Assembly (NCBI GenBank): GCA_934504345.1
Contig: CAKSVR010000008.1
Coordinates: 3,395-67,394 of the forward strand
Reading direction: 5' to 3'
DNA: 64,000 nt
Source of the DNA: an uncultured Agathobaculum sp.
GTDB taxonomy: Bacteria > Bacillota > Clostridia > Oscillospirales > Butyricicoccaceae
In this document: one piece after another, positions 17,529 through 24,239 of the stretch
How positions within the stretch are numbered: position 1 is the stretch's first letter
Layout of the letters: every line of letters begins with the position of its first letter
Position numbers and translations under genes: made by a program
The notes under the pieces: model-generated
What the model saw: only the letters and a program-made list of their open reading frames with translations
The model's database searches: none
Told to the model about the DNA's origin: nothing

Positions 17529-17884
17529 TACAGCAGACCGCCCAGACCGCCGCCGATACCGCCCGTGATGGCAGACATCTGGCTCTGCGACTTGTCGGAA
17601 GCTGCCTTGAGCGCCGCATTGACGGCCGCAACGATCAGATCCTGCAGCATATCGATGTCGTCCGGGTCAACAACATCCGGCTTGATCTCGATGCTCTTGA
17701 GCGTAGAGGTGCCGGTGACAGTCGCGGTCACCATGCCGCCGCCCGCCGTGCCGGTGGACTCCATCTGCGCGATCTCCTCCTGCGCCTTGAGCATACTCTC
17801 CTGCATCTTCTGCGCCTGCTTCATCATTGCCTGCATATTCATGCCGCCGCCGAAGCCGCCGCCGAAACCCTTGCCCTTTGCCAT
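17528..17884 (-). CDS. YbaB/EbfC nucleoid-associated protein
   Basis: 118 residues. The family forms tweezer-like dimers that bind DNA. A Gly/Met-rich N terminus (KGFGGGFGGGMNMQAMM) precedes the coiled helix KQAQKMQESMLKAQEEIAQME and the VTATVTGTSTLKSIEIKPDVVDPDD core. SD AAGGAGG lies 10 nt before the ATG. Position between dnaX and recR is the standard one. Confidence 0.93.
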   Translation of the reverse strand: MAKGKGFGGGFGGGMNMQAMMKQAQKMQESMLKAQEEIAQMESTGTAGGGMVTATVTGTSTLKSIEIKPDVVDPDDIDMLQDLIVAAVNAALKAASDKSQSQMSAITGGIGGGLGGLL

Positions 17885-17898
17885 AATAATTGTCCTCC

Positions 17899-19512
17899 TT
17901 AAAGCTCTTTGACTTGAATATCGAATGATTTAGCGCGGTCGATCAGCTCATTGACCGCGGTATTTTGCTTTTTTGCGGGCTGTGCCCCGGCCTCGCGCAC
18001 CTTTACCTTGATGGGTGCGCCGTTGAGCCGTGCCGCCTGCTCGCGGATGACCGTATTGGTCGCCTGCTTTTCCGCCAGAATGACGGTCATTTTGTCCTCG
18101 CAGAGAATGACGAGTGCGCCATCCTCCATTACGCCCTTTGCGCTCAGCTTGAGATTGGTGTGCGTGCCGATGTCCACCTTGCCGGTAATGGCCTTGAGCA
18201 GCTCCTGCCAGTGCGGCCAGAGCGTCAGCTCCTGTGCGGGCTGCGGCTCGTCCTCGTCCTCGAGCACGGGCGCATCCTCATCTCCGGGCGGAGGCGGTGC
18301 ATCCTCATCGCCCGGCAGAGGCGGCATTTCGTCACCCTGCACCGTGCGCTGCGGCACCATCTGCACCGGAACGCCGTTTTTCAACTTCTCCTCGAGCGCC
18401 TCCACGCGCCCGCCGAGTGTATCGTAATTGTCCGCACCCAGACTGCACAGCCGCACGGCGCACAGCTCGGCCTCCACGCGGCGGTTGGCCGCCGTACGCA
18501 TATGGTCGAGCGAATCGCTGATAACACGGCTCCACGCGATGAGCGTAGAGGCCGCCAGTCCGTCGCACAGGGCTTGCAGCGTTTTGACCGTGTATGCGGG
18601 CGAAATGAGCGCGGAAACGTCGGTCTTGCTGGTCTTGACCAGCAGTGCATCGCGTATCAGACCGAGCATCTGGTCGTACACCGAGGCCAGATCGCGGCCC
18701 GCATTGTAATATTCGTCCAGCAGGCCGACCGCCGCCGCGAGATCACCCGTTTTCAGGTGCTCCGCAAGGCGGATGCCATCGTCCTGACCCATCACGCCGA
18801 GCGCCGCCGTCACGGTCTGCTCGTCCACCGCACCGGCTGCCGCCGCACGGTCGAGCATGGACAGCGCATCACGCATCGCGCCATCCGCCAGCCGCGCGAT
18901 GAGCCGCGCCGCGCCCTCGGTCAGCTCGATGCCCTCGCCCGAGGCAACATCCAGCAGACGGCGGGCAATATCCTCCGCACCGATGCGGCGGAAGTCGAAC
19001 CGCTGACAGCGCGACAGGATGGTCGCCGGGACCTTGTGCAGCTCGGTCGTTGCAAGGATGAACAGAACGTGCTCCGGCGGCTCCTCGAGCGTTTTCAGCA
19101 GCGCATTGAACGCGCCGATCGACAGCATATGCACCTCGTCGATGATGAACACGCGCTTTTTGACCTGCGCGGGCGTGTAGCGTGTTTCATCGCGCAGATC
19201 GCGGATGTTGTCTACGCCGTTGTTGGAGGCCGCATCGATCTCGGTCACATCCAGCACCGAGCCGTCCAGAATGCCGCGGCACGCCGCACACTCGTTGCAC
19301 GGGTCGCCGTTCACCGGATGCTCGCAGTTGACCGCGCGCGCGAGTATCTTCGCACAGGTCGTCTTGCCCGTGCCGCGCGTGCCGGTGAACAGATAGGCAT
19401 GGCTCAGCCGCCCGGACTGCAGCTGTGCGCGCAGCGTGTCCGTGATGTGCTGCTGGCCGATGACATCCGCAAAGGTCTGCGGACGCCATTTGCGGTATAA
19501 AGCCTGATACAA
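17899..19512 (-). CDS. dnaX: DNA polymerase III subunit gamma/tau
   Basis: 537 residues; clamp-loader ATPase. MYQALYRKWRPQTF is the typical N terminus, which fixes the start at TTG, six bases behind GGAGGAGG. Walker A TGTRGTGKTT (43-52), zinc-binding Cys64/72/75/78, DEVHML and sensor regions are complete. An acidic, Pro-rich linker (about 405-445) precedes the tau-like tail. Codons 513-515 read GCA AAA AAG, an A-AAA-AAG slippery heptamer in the same frame as in E. coli dnaX; a -1 shift would end seven codons later. Confidence 0.95.
   Translation of the reverse strand: MYQALYRKWRPQTFADVIGQQHITDTLRAQLQSGRLSHAYLFTGTRGTGKTTCAKILARAVNCEHPVNGDPCNECAACRGILDGSVLDVTEIDAASNNGVDNIRDLRDETRYTPAQVKKRVFIIDEVHMLSIGAFNALLKTLEEPPEHVLFILATTELHKVPATILSRCQRFDFRRIGAEDIARRLLDVASGEGIELTEGAARLIARLADGAMRDALSMLDRAAAAGAVDEQTVTAALGVMGQDDGIRLAEHLKTGDLAAAVGLLDEYYNAGRDLASVYDQMLGLIRDALLVKTSKTDVSALISPAYTVKTLQALCDGLAASTLIAWSRVISDSLDHMRTAANRRVEAELCAVRLCSLGADNYDTLGGRVEALEEKLKNGVPVQMVPQRTVQGDEMPPLPGDEDAPPPPGDEDAPVLEDEDEPQPAQELTLWPHWQELLKAITGKVDIGTHTNLKLSAKGVMEDGALVILCEDKMTVILAEKQATNTVIREQAARLNGAPIKVKVREAGAQPAKKQNTAVNELIDRAKSFDIQVKEL
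17968..17974 (-). other. A-AAA-AAG slippery heptamer near the 3' end of dnaX
   Basis: The heptamer is in the correct phase for -1 tandem slippage. Slippage would add six residues (AKYRGQ) and then reach TGA, giving about 521 instead of 537 residues. No clear downstream stem-loop was found, so function is doubtful. Confidence 0.3.
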
Positions 19513-19532
19513 AGCGAACCTCCTCCCCGTAA

Positions 19533-19561
19533 AATAAAAGAGGCGGGCGTAAGCCCGCCTC
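19533..19561 (-). terminator. Terminator or attenuator 10 nt upstream of the dnaX SD
   Basis: Perfect 9-bp stem GAGGCGGGC/GCCCGCCTC with a TTAC loop followed by TTTTATTTT on the minus strand. It would stop transcription coming from the SRP RNA, yet leaves almost no room for a dnaX promoter behind it. Confidence 0.8.
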
Positions 19562-19819
19562 AAAGCGTCTTTCCGCGAACCCTGTTCGCGCATAAAATCC
19601 GTCACTGCTTGCAGCGACCGCCGCAAAGCGGCATTCAATCGAACATTGCGGCAAGCCGTAATGTTCATAAAAACCCGCGGCATGAGCGTGGGTTTTTATA
19701 CAGGACGGAGCAAAAGTTTCGACCATCGGGAGGAACTTTTGTCCCGCCGGGATTTGTCCGAGCCAACGGCTCGGCACATCCCTTTTTCGACTGAAAGCGT
19801 GCTTTCGGCCGAGAAAATC
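19562..19819 (-). other. Hairpin-rich untranslated spacer between SRP RNA and dnaX
   Basis: No gene seen. Read on the minus strand it contains a succession of hairpins: CCGAGCCGTTGGCTCGG, ACAAAAGTT with AACTTTTG around 15 nt, AAAAACCC with GGGTTTTT (a possible bidirectional terminator at about 19673-19700), AACATTACGG with CCGCAATGTT, GCCGCTTTGCGGC, and CGCGAAC with GTTCGCG. Confidence 0.5.
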
Positions 19820-20122
19820 GTTCAGCGCCCCACAAGACCGCACACGGGCAGTTCGAATACACATATCCGGCTGCCTTTCCGCATTTCGGGCTCAGAATCG
19901 GCAAATCTGCGGCACACGATGGTTTCTGCTTAATGCTGCTCGGTTCCCCGCCTGACATGGTTCACAGTCCTCCGTTGCGCAGTACCGGTCCCTCATCGCC
20001 CTGTGAGTGGCTGCCTCGCCACATATGTGCTCCTCCCTGCCCGCATCATCCCCGCTGAAGCGGATTGCGGGTACAAGGCACCGCTAACGCCCCGATTTGT
20101 GCGGCCTTGTGCGGCGCTGAAC
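19820..20122 (-). ncRNA. ffs: Signal recognition particle RNA, large Firmicutes type
   Basis: The domain IV hairpin with Ffh site reads CCATGTCAGGCGGGGAACCG followed by AGCAGCATTAAG, the near-invariant SRP signature. The Alu domain segment GCGGTGCCTTGTACCCGCAA and GTGTGCCGCAG downstream also match B. subtilis scRNA. Ends were set by the long terminal helix: GTTCAGCGCC at the 5' end pairs with GGCGCTGAAC at the 3' end and the pairing runs about 26 bp. About 303 nt, slightly longer than usual, so the true ends may be further in. Located upstream of dnaX, its common place in Firmicutes. Confidence 0.93.
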
Positions 20123-20165
20123 AATTTCAATATTCGGTTTTCAGTTTGTGCATGAGCCTGCGGCT

Positions 20166-22553
20166 TTATGCTTCGGGATCTTCCGACCCGCCGCCGTCAC
20201 CGCCGTCGCCGCCGTTGTCACCCGGATCGTCACCGCCGTCGCCGCCGTCATCCCCTCCGTTATCCGAGGGTTCCTCGTCGGAGCCGCCGTCATCCGAGGG
20301 TTCATTGCCGCTGTCGCCGCCGTTGTCCGAAGAATCACTGTGATTCGAATCGGAATTCGAATCGCTGTCCTCCTCGTCGTCGTCATAATAGTAATTATCG
20401 ACGCCCATGCTTTCGAAATCATACTTGCTTTCGATGTTGTTGTGGCTGCAGGTTTCGGTCGGGACCTGACCCTTCCAGAACCGTCCCGTTGCGGCACGAC
20501 CGGCAGCGCGGCACGCGCCGGAAGCCAGCAGACCGGTATCCATACAGTAGGTCGCTTCCTCGAAATCCTGCGGATGCGAGTCGAATACCAGACCGGAATC
20601 GCCCGCGTGGACCTTCTCCATCACGGCCAGCCAGATGTTCGCCGCATTGCGGCCATACAGGCCGTCCAGACGGTAGTTGTGCTCGTAGCCGACCCAAACC
20701 GCGCCGGAATACTTCGGCGTGATGCCGCAGAACCAGATGTCGGTGTTGGAGGTGGTCGTACCGGTCTTGCCGCCGGTTTCCACGCCGTCGAGCTGGATGC
20801 CGTAGGCCGTACCGTGTGCGGTAACGTTCTGCAGGCACTCGAGCATATAATACGCTGTACGGACGTTGGTGAAGCCCTTATCCGTACTCGGATCGTTCTC
20901 CATTACGGTGTTGCCCTCGCTGTCAAGCACCTTGGTGTAGGTGCGCGTACCGCCGTAGACACCATCGTTGATGAATGTTGCAAAGCCGCCTGCCATCTCA
21001 CGAACGGTAACGCCGTCCGTCAATGCGCCGAGTGCCAGCGGTGCAAGGTCGATGTCCGACTGCACGGTGCCGTCCTCGTTGACACGGCTGTCCACCAGCT
21101 TGAAGCCAAGCTGCTGGGTCAGAAAGTTAAACGATACCTGCGGTGTCAGCGTTTTGAGAAGCTGTGCAGAAACCGTATTGAGCGAACGGGTCAGGCCCTC
21201 CTTAATGGTCAGCTGACGGCCGCTCGGATATTTGCCGTCGTTCATCGGCCACGGATTGCCCTCTTCATCCTCCATGAGCGCACGGTCATAGATCGTGCTG
21301 TCCGGCGTGACGATGCCGTTATCCATTGCCGGTCCGTAAGCCGAGAGCGGCTTGAGCGAGGAACCCGGCTGACGGCGTGCATCGGATGCATACGAGAAGC
21401 CTCGGCTGCTGGTCTTTTCGCCGCGGCCGCCGGCAATACCAACGATATCGCCCTGCTTGTCGGTGATGACCATGGCGCTCTGCGGGATCTCGCCGTACTT
21501 CTCGGTGTTCGGGAATACGTCGGAATCCGCCCAGACCTCATCGAGTGCCTTCTGCACCTTGGTATCAATGGTCGCGTAGATTTCCAGACCGCCGGAGTAG
21601 ACCATATTCTCCGCAACAAGGCGGGAATAGCCCTTCTGGGTCATCAGATCGTTGATAACGTCCTTGATAACTTCGTCGGTGAAATAGCTGTAAGTGGACT
21701 TGATCTCCTGCTGATAATCCTCGTAGGGACGATAGTTGAGCTCCTCTGCCACTGCGGCATCGTGCTCCTCCTGCGTGATCATCTTCTGGTCGAGCATCTG
21801 CGCCAGAATGGTTTCCTGACGCTCCTTGACCTTGTCCGGATGGTTGTAGACATCGTAGATGGACGGATTGTTCGTCAGTCCGGCCAGCACCGCGCTTTCG
21901 GCAAGGTCGAGCTGTGAAACGTCCTTGTCGAAATACTGCATGGCGGCCGTCTGTACGCCGTAGCTGTTGTAGCCGAGGTAGATCGTGTTCAGGTACATGA
22001 CCAGAATGCGGTCCTTGTCCTTGATCTCCTTTTCGAGCGCAAATGCGCGGAAGATCTCGTTTACCTTGCGCTTTACCGAATAATCGTTATCCGCCGTGAT
22101 GTTTTTGATGAGCTGCTGCGTGATCGTCGAGCCGCCGTACTGCTGTCCGCCGATCAGCCAGCCCTTGACTGCACCGATCGTACGCACCCAGTCAACGCCG
22201 TGGTGCTTGTAAAAGCGCTCGTCCTCGATCGCCACGACCGCATTCTTCAGGGTGTCCGGGATCTTATCGCTGTCCACCCATTCGCGGTTTTCTTTGCCCT
22301 TGATGGTTTCATACAGTACGCTCTCGCCGGTATCCGGATCGGTCGCGTAGATGAAGGAGTTCAGGTTCAGACCCAGCCCCTTGCTGATCTCCGTTGCGGT
22401 TTCTTTCGCAGACGGATTGATATAAACGTGCACATAGAACGCAAATGCGACACCGCAGAAGCATCCGCAGAGCACGCCGACCAGCACCAGTGTGAGCAGC
22501 ACACGGGAGAAAAAGTGCCCGATGCCTGTTCCTCTTCTTTTGCCAGTTGCCAA
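20166..22553 (-). CDS. Class A penicillin-binding protein (PBP1A type), transglycosylase/transpeptidase
   Basis: 795 residues. Short cytoplasmic tail, membrane anchor (about 18-42), GT51 glycosyltransferase with EDERFYKHHG (catalytic Glu110) and GGSTITQQL (140-148), then transpeptidase with SSLK (Ser398, Lys401), SLN (457-459) and KTG (596-598). It polymerises and cross-links peptidoglycan outside the membrane. The start is TTG, 9 nt behind AAGGAGG; the frame continues upstream without an SD. The last about 75 residues are an Asp/Ser/Gly/Glu low-complexity tail (GGDDGGDGGDDPGDNGG), probably an extended acidic wall-spanning region. Confidence 0.95.
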   Translation of the reverse strand: MATGKRRGTGIGHFFSRVLLTLVLVGVLCGCFCGVAFAFYVHVYINPSAKETATEISKGLGLNLNSFIYATDPDTGESVLYETIKGKENREWVDSDKIPDTLKNAVVAIEDERFYKHHGVDWVRTIGAVKGWLIGGQQYGGSTITQQLIKNITADNDYSVKRKVNEIFRAFALEKEIKDKDRILVMYLNTIYLGYNSYGVQTAAMQYFDKDVSQLDLAESAVLAGLTNNPSIYDVYNHPDKVKERQETILAQMLDQKMITQEEHDAAVAEELNYRPYEDYQQEIKSTYSYFTDEVIKDVINDLMTQKGYSRLVAENMVYSGGLEIYATIDTKVQKALDEVWADSDVFPNTEKYGEIPQSAMVITDKQGDIVGIAGGRGEKTSSRGFSYASDARRQPGSSLKPLSAYGPAMDNGIVTPDSTIYDRALMEDEEGNPWPMNDGKYPSGRQLTIKEGLTRSLNTVSAQLLKTLTPQVSFNFLTQQLGFKLVDSRVNEDGTVQSDIDLAPLALGALTDGVTVREMAGGFATFINDGVYGGTRTYTKVLDSEGNTVMENDPSTDKGFTNVRTAYYMLECLQNVTAHGTAYGIQLDGVETGGKTGTTTSNTDIWFCGITPKYSGAVWVGYEHNYRLDGLYGRNAANIWLAVMEKVHAGDSGLVFDSHPQDFEEATYCMDTGLLASGACRAAGRAATGRFWKGQVPTETCSHNNIESKYDFESMGVDNYYYDDDEEDSDSNSDSNHSDSSDNGGDSGNEPSDDGGSDEEPSDNGGDDGGDGGDDPGDNGGDGGDGGGSEDPEA

Positions 22554-22777
22554 TTTGTTTTCCTCCTTGCCCCACGGTAAAGACCGCAAGGTCCTTTCGG
22601 GTAAGACGCGGAACGCATCCTATTTATTCCCGCACACAGCCGACAAATGCGCTGTGTAATTGGTTTGGACGATATGCCGCTGCGGCGATACCGCCTGATA
22701 TAAGGCCAAATGAATTGTACAATAGCTGCCTGTGCCGCTTCTCTCTGGCAGTCTGCCGTCAAAGGAATAGGCACTCT
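22554..22777 (-). promoter_or_regulatory. Long 5' leader of the PBP gene, no known riboswitch recognised
   Basis: If transcription starts from the promoter just upstream, the leader is about 220 nt. It contains a hairpin AAAGGACC/GGTCTTT about 20 nt before the SD. I looked for a T-box (no AGGGTGG-type antiterminator) and common riboswitch cores and found none. Confidence 0.4.
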
Positions 22778-22783
22778 GATAGC

Positions 22784-22812
22784 ATTATAACACACGAGCG
22801 AACAAATTCCAA
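22784..22812 (-). promoter_or_regulatory. Promoter for the class A PBP gene
   Basis: Minus-strand TTGGAA, 17 bp, TATAAT. Confidence 0.7.
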
Positions 22813-22896
22813 ACATTTTTTACAGAGCTTTTGCATAATGCCTGTTTTTTGTGGGAACAATCAAAGAAAATCCCTCTATACAAAGGAGTTTTGACT

Positions 22897-23226
22897 ATGA
22901 TGCAGGGTTTTTATGTGCTCGCCATGCAGCAGGCCCGCCGCCGGATGCGGATCGCCGTGCCGTTCTGCCTCGCTGCGGCGGCAAGTCTGGTGCTTGCAGG
23001 ACGGGCGCTGCTGTCCCCTTCCGCTGTTCCGGCGAGTGCCGCGGTGTCCTACACCGTCCGCAGTGAGCAGGACCGCCTGATCGTCCGCCAGAGCGACGGC
23101 ACTGTCCTCCGCACCGCCATCGATACGCGCACGCTGCCCGCAGCTGACCGCGAAGCTCTGCGCGAGGGCATCATTCTGGACGATGCGGACGAGCTTGCCC
23201 GGCTTTTGGAGGATTACAGCTCGTGA
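22897..23226 (+). CDS. Small membrane-anchored protein with BofC-like C-terminal region
   Basis: 109 residues. The N terminus is basic (MQQARRRMRIAV) and followed by a hydrophobic helix (about 18-36); the rest is extracytoplasmic. The C-terminal part, VRSEQDRLIVRQSDGTVL followed by RTAIDTRTLPAADREALREG and ELARLLEDYSS, matches the pattern of clostridial proteins with a BofC C-terminal-like domain (YxLxExxGxIAVF... IDVxxLPxxDRxxLxxGI). SD AAAGGAG. BofC in Bacillus tunes the SpoIVB protease; a similar role here is only inference. Confidence 0.75.
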   Translation: MMQGFYVLAMQQARRRMRIAVPFCLAAAASLVLAGRALLSPSAVPASAAVSYTVRSEQDRLIVRQSDGTVLRTAIDTRTLPAADREALREGIILDDADELARLLEDYSS

Positions 23227-23394
23227 AAGACGGATTTTGTTCTGCTCCCGCGCCTGCCGTACACAGGATATGTCAGCGGCGGAAAAAGTTTTCGTCCGCA
23301 TTTTGCGCGGATAAGACTTTACTTTTTCGCCGTTTTGTATTATGCTGTAAGTGACGATAAACACCGACAGGTAGGATCGGAAAGGAGAACAAAT

Positions 23395-23640
23395 ATGCTT
23401 GACGGAACGAGAAAATTCAGTCTGGTAGACGAGTCCAACAAGGAGATGAAGCGCACGCTTACCGCTGTATATGATGCGCTCAAGGAGAAAGGCTACAACC
23501 CGATCAACCAGATCGTCGGCTATCTTCTCTCTGAGGACCCGACTTACATAACCAACCATAATAACGCCCGCAGCCTGATCTGCAAGATCGACCGCGATGA
23601 GCTGATGCAGGAGCTCGTACAGTTCTATCTGGATAACTGA
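23395..23640 (+). CDS. ireB: IreB family regulatory phosphoprotein (UPF0297)
   Basis: 81 residues, nearly full identity to the family pattern: TRKFSLVDESNKEMKRTL, ALKEKGYNPINQIVGYLLSE and SEDPTYITNHNNARSLICKI. In Enterococcus IreB is a substrate of the PASTA kinase IreK, phosphorylated on N-terminal threonines (Thr5 is the visible candidate), and influences cephalosporin tolerance. SD AAAGGAG. In most Firmicutes it is followed by ruvX and a UPF0473 gene; here it stands alone, followed by the toxin-like modules. Confidence 0.95.
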   Translation: MLDGTRKFSLVDESNKEMKRTLTAVYDALKEKGYNPINQIVGYLLSEDPTYITNHNNARSLICKIDRDELMQELVQFYLDN

Positions 23641-23650
23641 GCTTCCGCAC

Positions 23651-23678
23651 TTGACAGATGGCGCAGATGCGCTATAAT
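23651..23678 (+). promoter_or_regulatory. Promoter of antisense RNA, module 1
   Basis: TTGACA, 16-bp spacer, TATAAT: full consensus hexamers, 11 bp after the ireB stop codon, pointing toward the toxin-like peptide gene. Confidence 0.8.
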
Positions 23679-23684
23679 GAAAGT

Positions 23685-23774
23685 AACAAAGGGCAATCCG
23701 GCACAGACGGTTGACCTTAGTTAGTGTTATTTAAAAAAATAACCGCACCGGGGCAAATGGGCGGTTATTTTTTT
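23685..23774 (+). ncRNA. Putative antitoxin RNA, module 1
   Basis: About 90 nt from a consensus promoter to a terminator: ATAACCGC stem, 14-nt loop containing ACCGGGGCAAATG, GCGGTTAT, then TTTTTTT. It has no reading frame of note. Its 3' end overlaps the 3' end of the converging 22-codon gene by about 40 nt, so the two RNAs share complementary terminator loops. The 5' portion carries the inverted end repeat of the module (CAATCCGGCACAGACGGTTG). Confidence 0.7.
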
Positions 23775-23833
23775 ATGGTCTTGATGATTTCAAGAACAAT
23801 AATCAGCATGATGATCTGCCAAATATTTTCCAT
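23765..23833 (-). CDS. 22-residue hydrophobic peptide, candidate type I toxin, module 1
   Basis: The peptide begins MENIWQIIMLIIVLE and ends KTIKK: an uninterrupted hydrophobic helix long enough to span a membrane with a Lys-rich C terminus, the composition of type I toxins. The SD GGGAGGTGG is very strong but lies in a hairpin (CTCCC-AAGA-GGGAG, 23842-23855). The stop codon is inside the shared bidirectional terminator. The neighbouring copy is 16/22 identical, with synonymous and conservative changes, so both are under selection. It has its own promoter. Family unknown to me; toxicity is inference. Confidence 0.75.
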   Translation of the reverse strand: MENIWQIIMLIIVLEIIKTIKK

Positions 23834-23841
23834 AAAACCAC

Positions 23842-23855
23842 CTCCCTCTTGGGAG
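23842..23855 (-). promoter_or_regulatory. SD-sequestering hairpin, module 1
   Basis: CTCCC, loop AAGA, GGGAG; the 3' arm is the first half of the toxin-like gene's SD. In module 2 the stem is CTCCT/AGGAG, a compensatory C-G to U-A change. Confidence 0.7.
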
Positions 23856-23897
23856 AATGGTCAACCGCCTGTATGTCTTGCCGGATTACCCGCTTTT

Positions 23898-23926
23898 ATT
23901 CTACAAAACATTCGGTATTTTGTAAA
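23898..23926 (-). promoter_or_regulatory. Promoter of the toxin-like mRNA, module 1
   Basis: Minus-strand TTTACA, 17 bp, TAGAAT; start site about 58 nt before the start codon. Confidence 0.75.
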
Positions 23927-23946
23927 GCATTTCTGCGCTCTGTTAC

Positions 23947-23974
23947 TTGACTTTCCTCGCAGATTTGCTATACT
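23947..23974 (+). promoter_or_regulatory. Promoter of antisense RNA, module 2
   Basis: TTGACT, 16 bp, TATACT; same spacing and position relative to the module as in copy 1. Confidence 0.75.
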
Positions 23975-23980
23975 TAGAGA

Positions 23981-24071
23981 TAGAAAAGGGCAATCCGGCA
24001 CAGACGGTTGACCAGAGCGTTAATTATTTAGAAAATAACCGCGTACCTTGGTCGGGGGCGGTTATTTTTTT
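23981..24071 (+). ncRNA. Putative antitoxin RNA, module 2
   Basis: About 90 nt ending in terminator stem AATAACCGC/GCGGTTATT with T tract. The loop (GTACCTTGGTCGGGG) differs from module 1 although the stem is identical, as expected if each antisense RNA must find only its own mRNA. Confidence 0.7.
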
Positions 24072-24130
24072 ATGGTTTTAACAAATTCAAGCAGAATAAG
24101 TAGCATAATGATCTGCCAAATCTGATCCAT
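24062..24130 (-). CDS. 22-residue hydrophobic peptide, candidate type I toxin, module 2
   Basis: The peptide begins MDQIWQIIMLLILLE and ends KTIKK. Same length, Trp5, central hydrophobic helix, Glu15 and basic tail as copy 1. The SD AGGAGGTGG starts in the 3' arm of a CTCCT-GAGA-AGGAG hairpin. The promoter and the overlapping bidirectional terminator are arranged as in module 1. Confidence 0.75.
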   Translation of the reverse strand: MDQIWQIIMLLILLEFVKTIKK

Positions 24131-24138
24131 AATACCAC

Positions 24139-24152
24139 CTCCTTCTCAGGAG
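24139..24152 (-). promoter_or_regulatory. SD-sequestering hairpin, module 2
   Basis: CTCCT, loop GAGA, AGGAG; covaries with module 1 while the SD function is kept. Confidence 0.7.
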
Positions 24153-24194
24153 TGTGGTCAACCGCCTGTATGTCTTGCCGGATTGCTTATTCTT

Positions 24195-24223
24195 ATTGTA
24201 CTGTATCCATTTCACCTTGTAAA
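24195..24223 (-). promoter_or_regulatory. Promoter of the toxin-like mRNA, module 2
   Basis: Minus-strand TTTACA, 17 bp, TACAAT. It lies immediately upstream of the divergent ygiQ-like gene. Confidence 0.75.
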
Positions 24224-24239
24224 GACAAAAGAGGTATCT

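Larger units (their letters stand above)
23694..23887. repeat. Module 1 of tandem duplication, with inverted ends
   Basis: Left end CAATCCGGCACAGACGGTTG-ACC; the right end is its imperfect inverse complement, GGTCAACCGCC then TGTATGTCTTGCCGGATT. The same ends bound module 2, about 300 bp downstream. Confidence 0.8.
23991..24184. repeat. Module 2 of tandem duplication, with inverted ends
   Basis: Bounded by CAATCCGGCACAGACGGTTG-ACC and GGTCAACCGCC...TGCCGGATTG, the same ends and length as module 1. Confidence 0.8.

Noticed and set aside
19820..20122. tRNA-like GTTCGAAT within the ffs region
   Set aside because: It lies inside the SRP RNA long helix; no acceptor stem or anticodon arm can be drawn.
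22554..22777. T-box or riboswitch in the long leader of the class A PBP gene
   Set aside because: No AGGGTGG-type antiterminator, no intrinsic terminator and no known aptamer core could be recognised.
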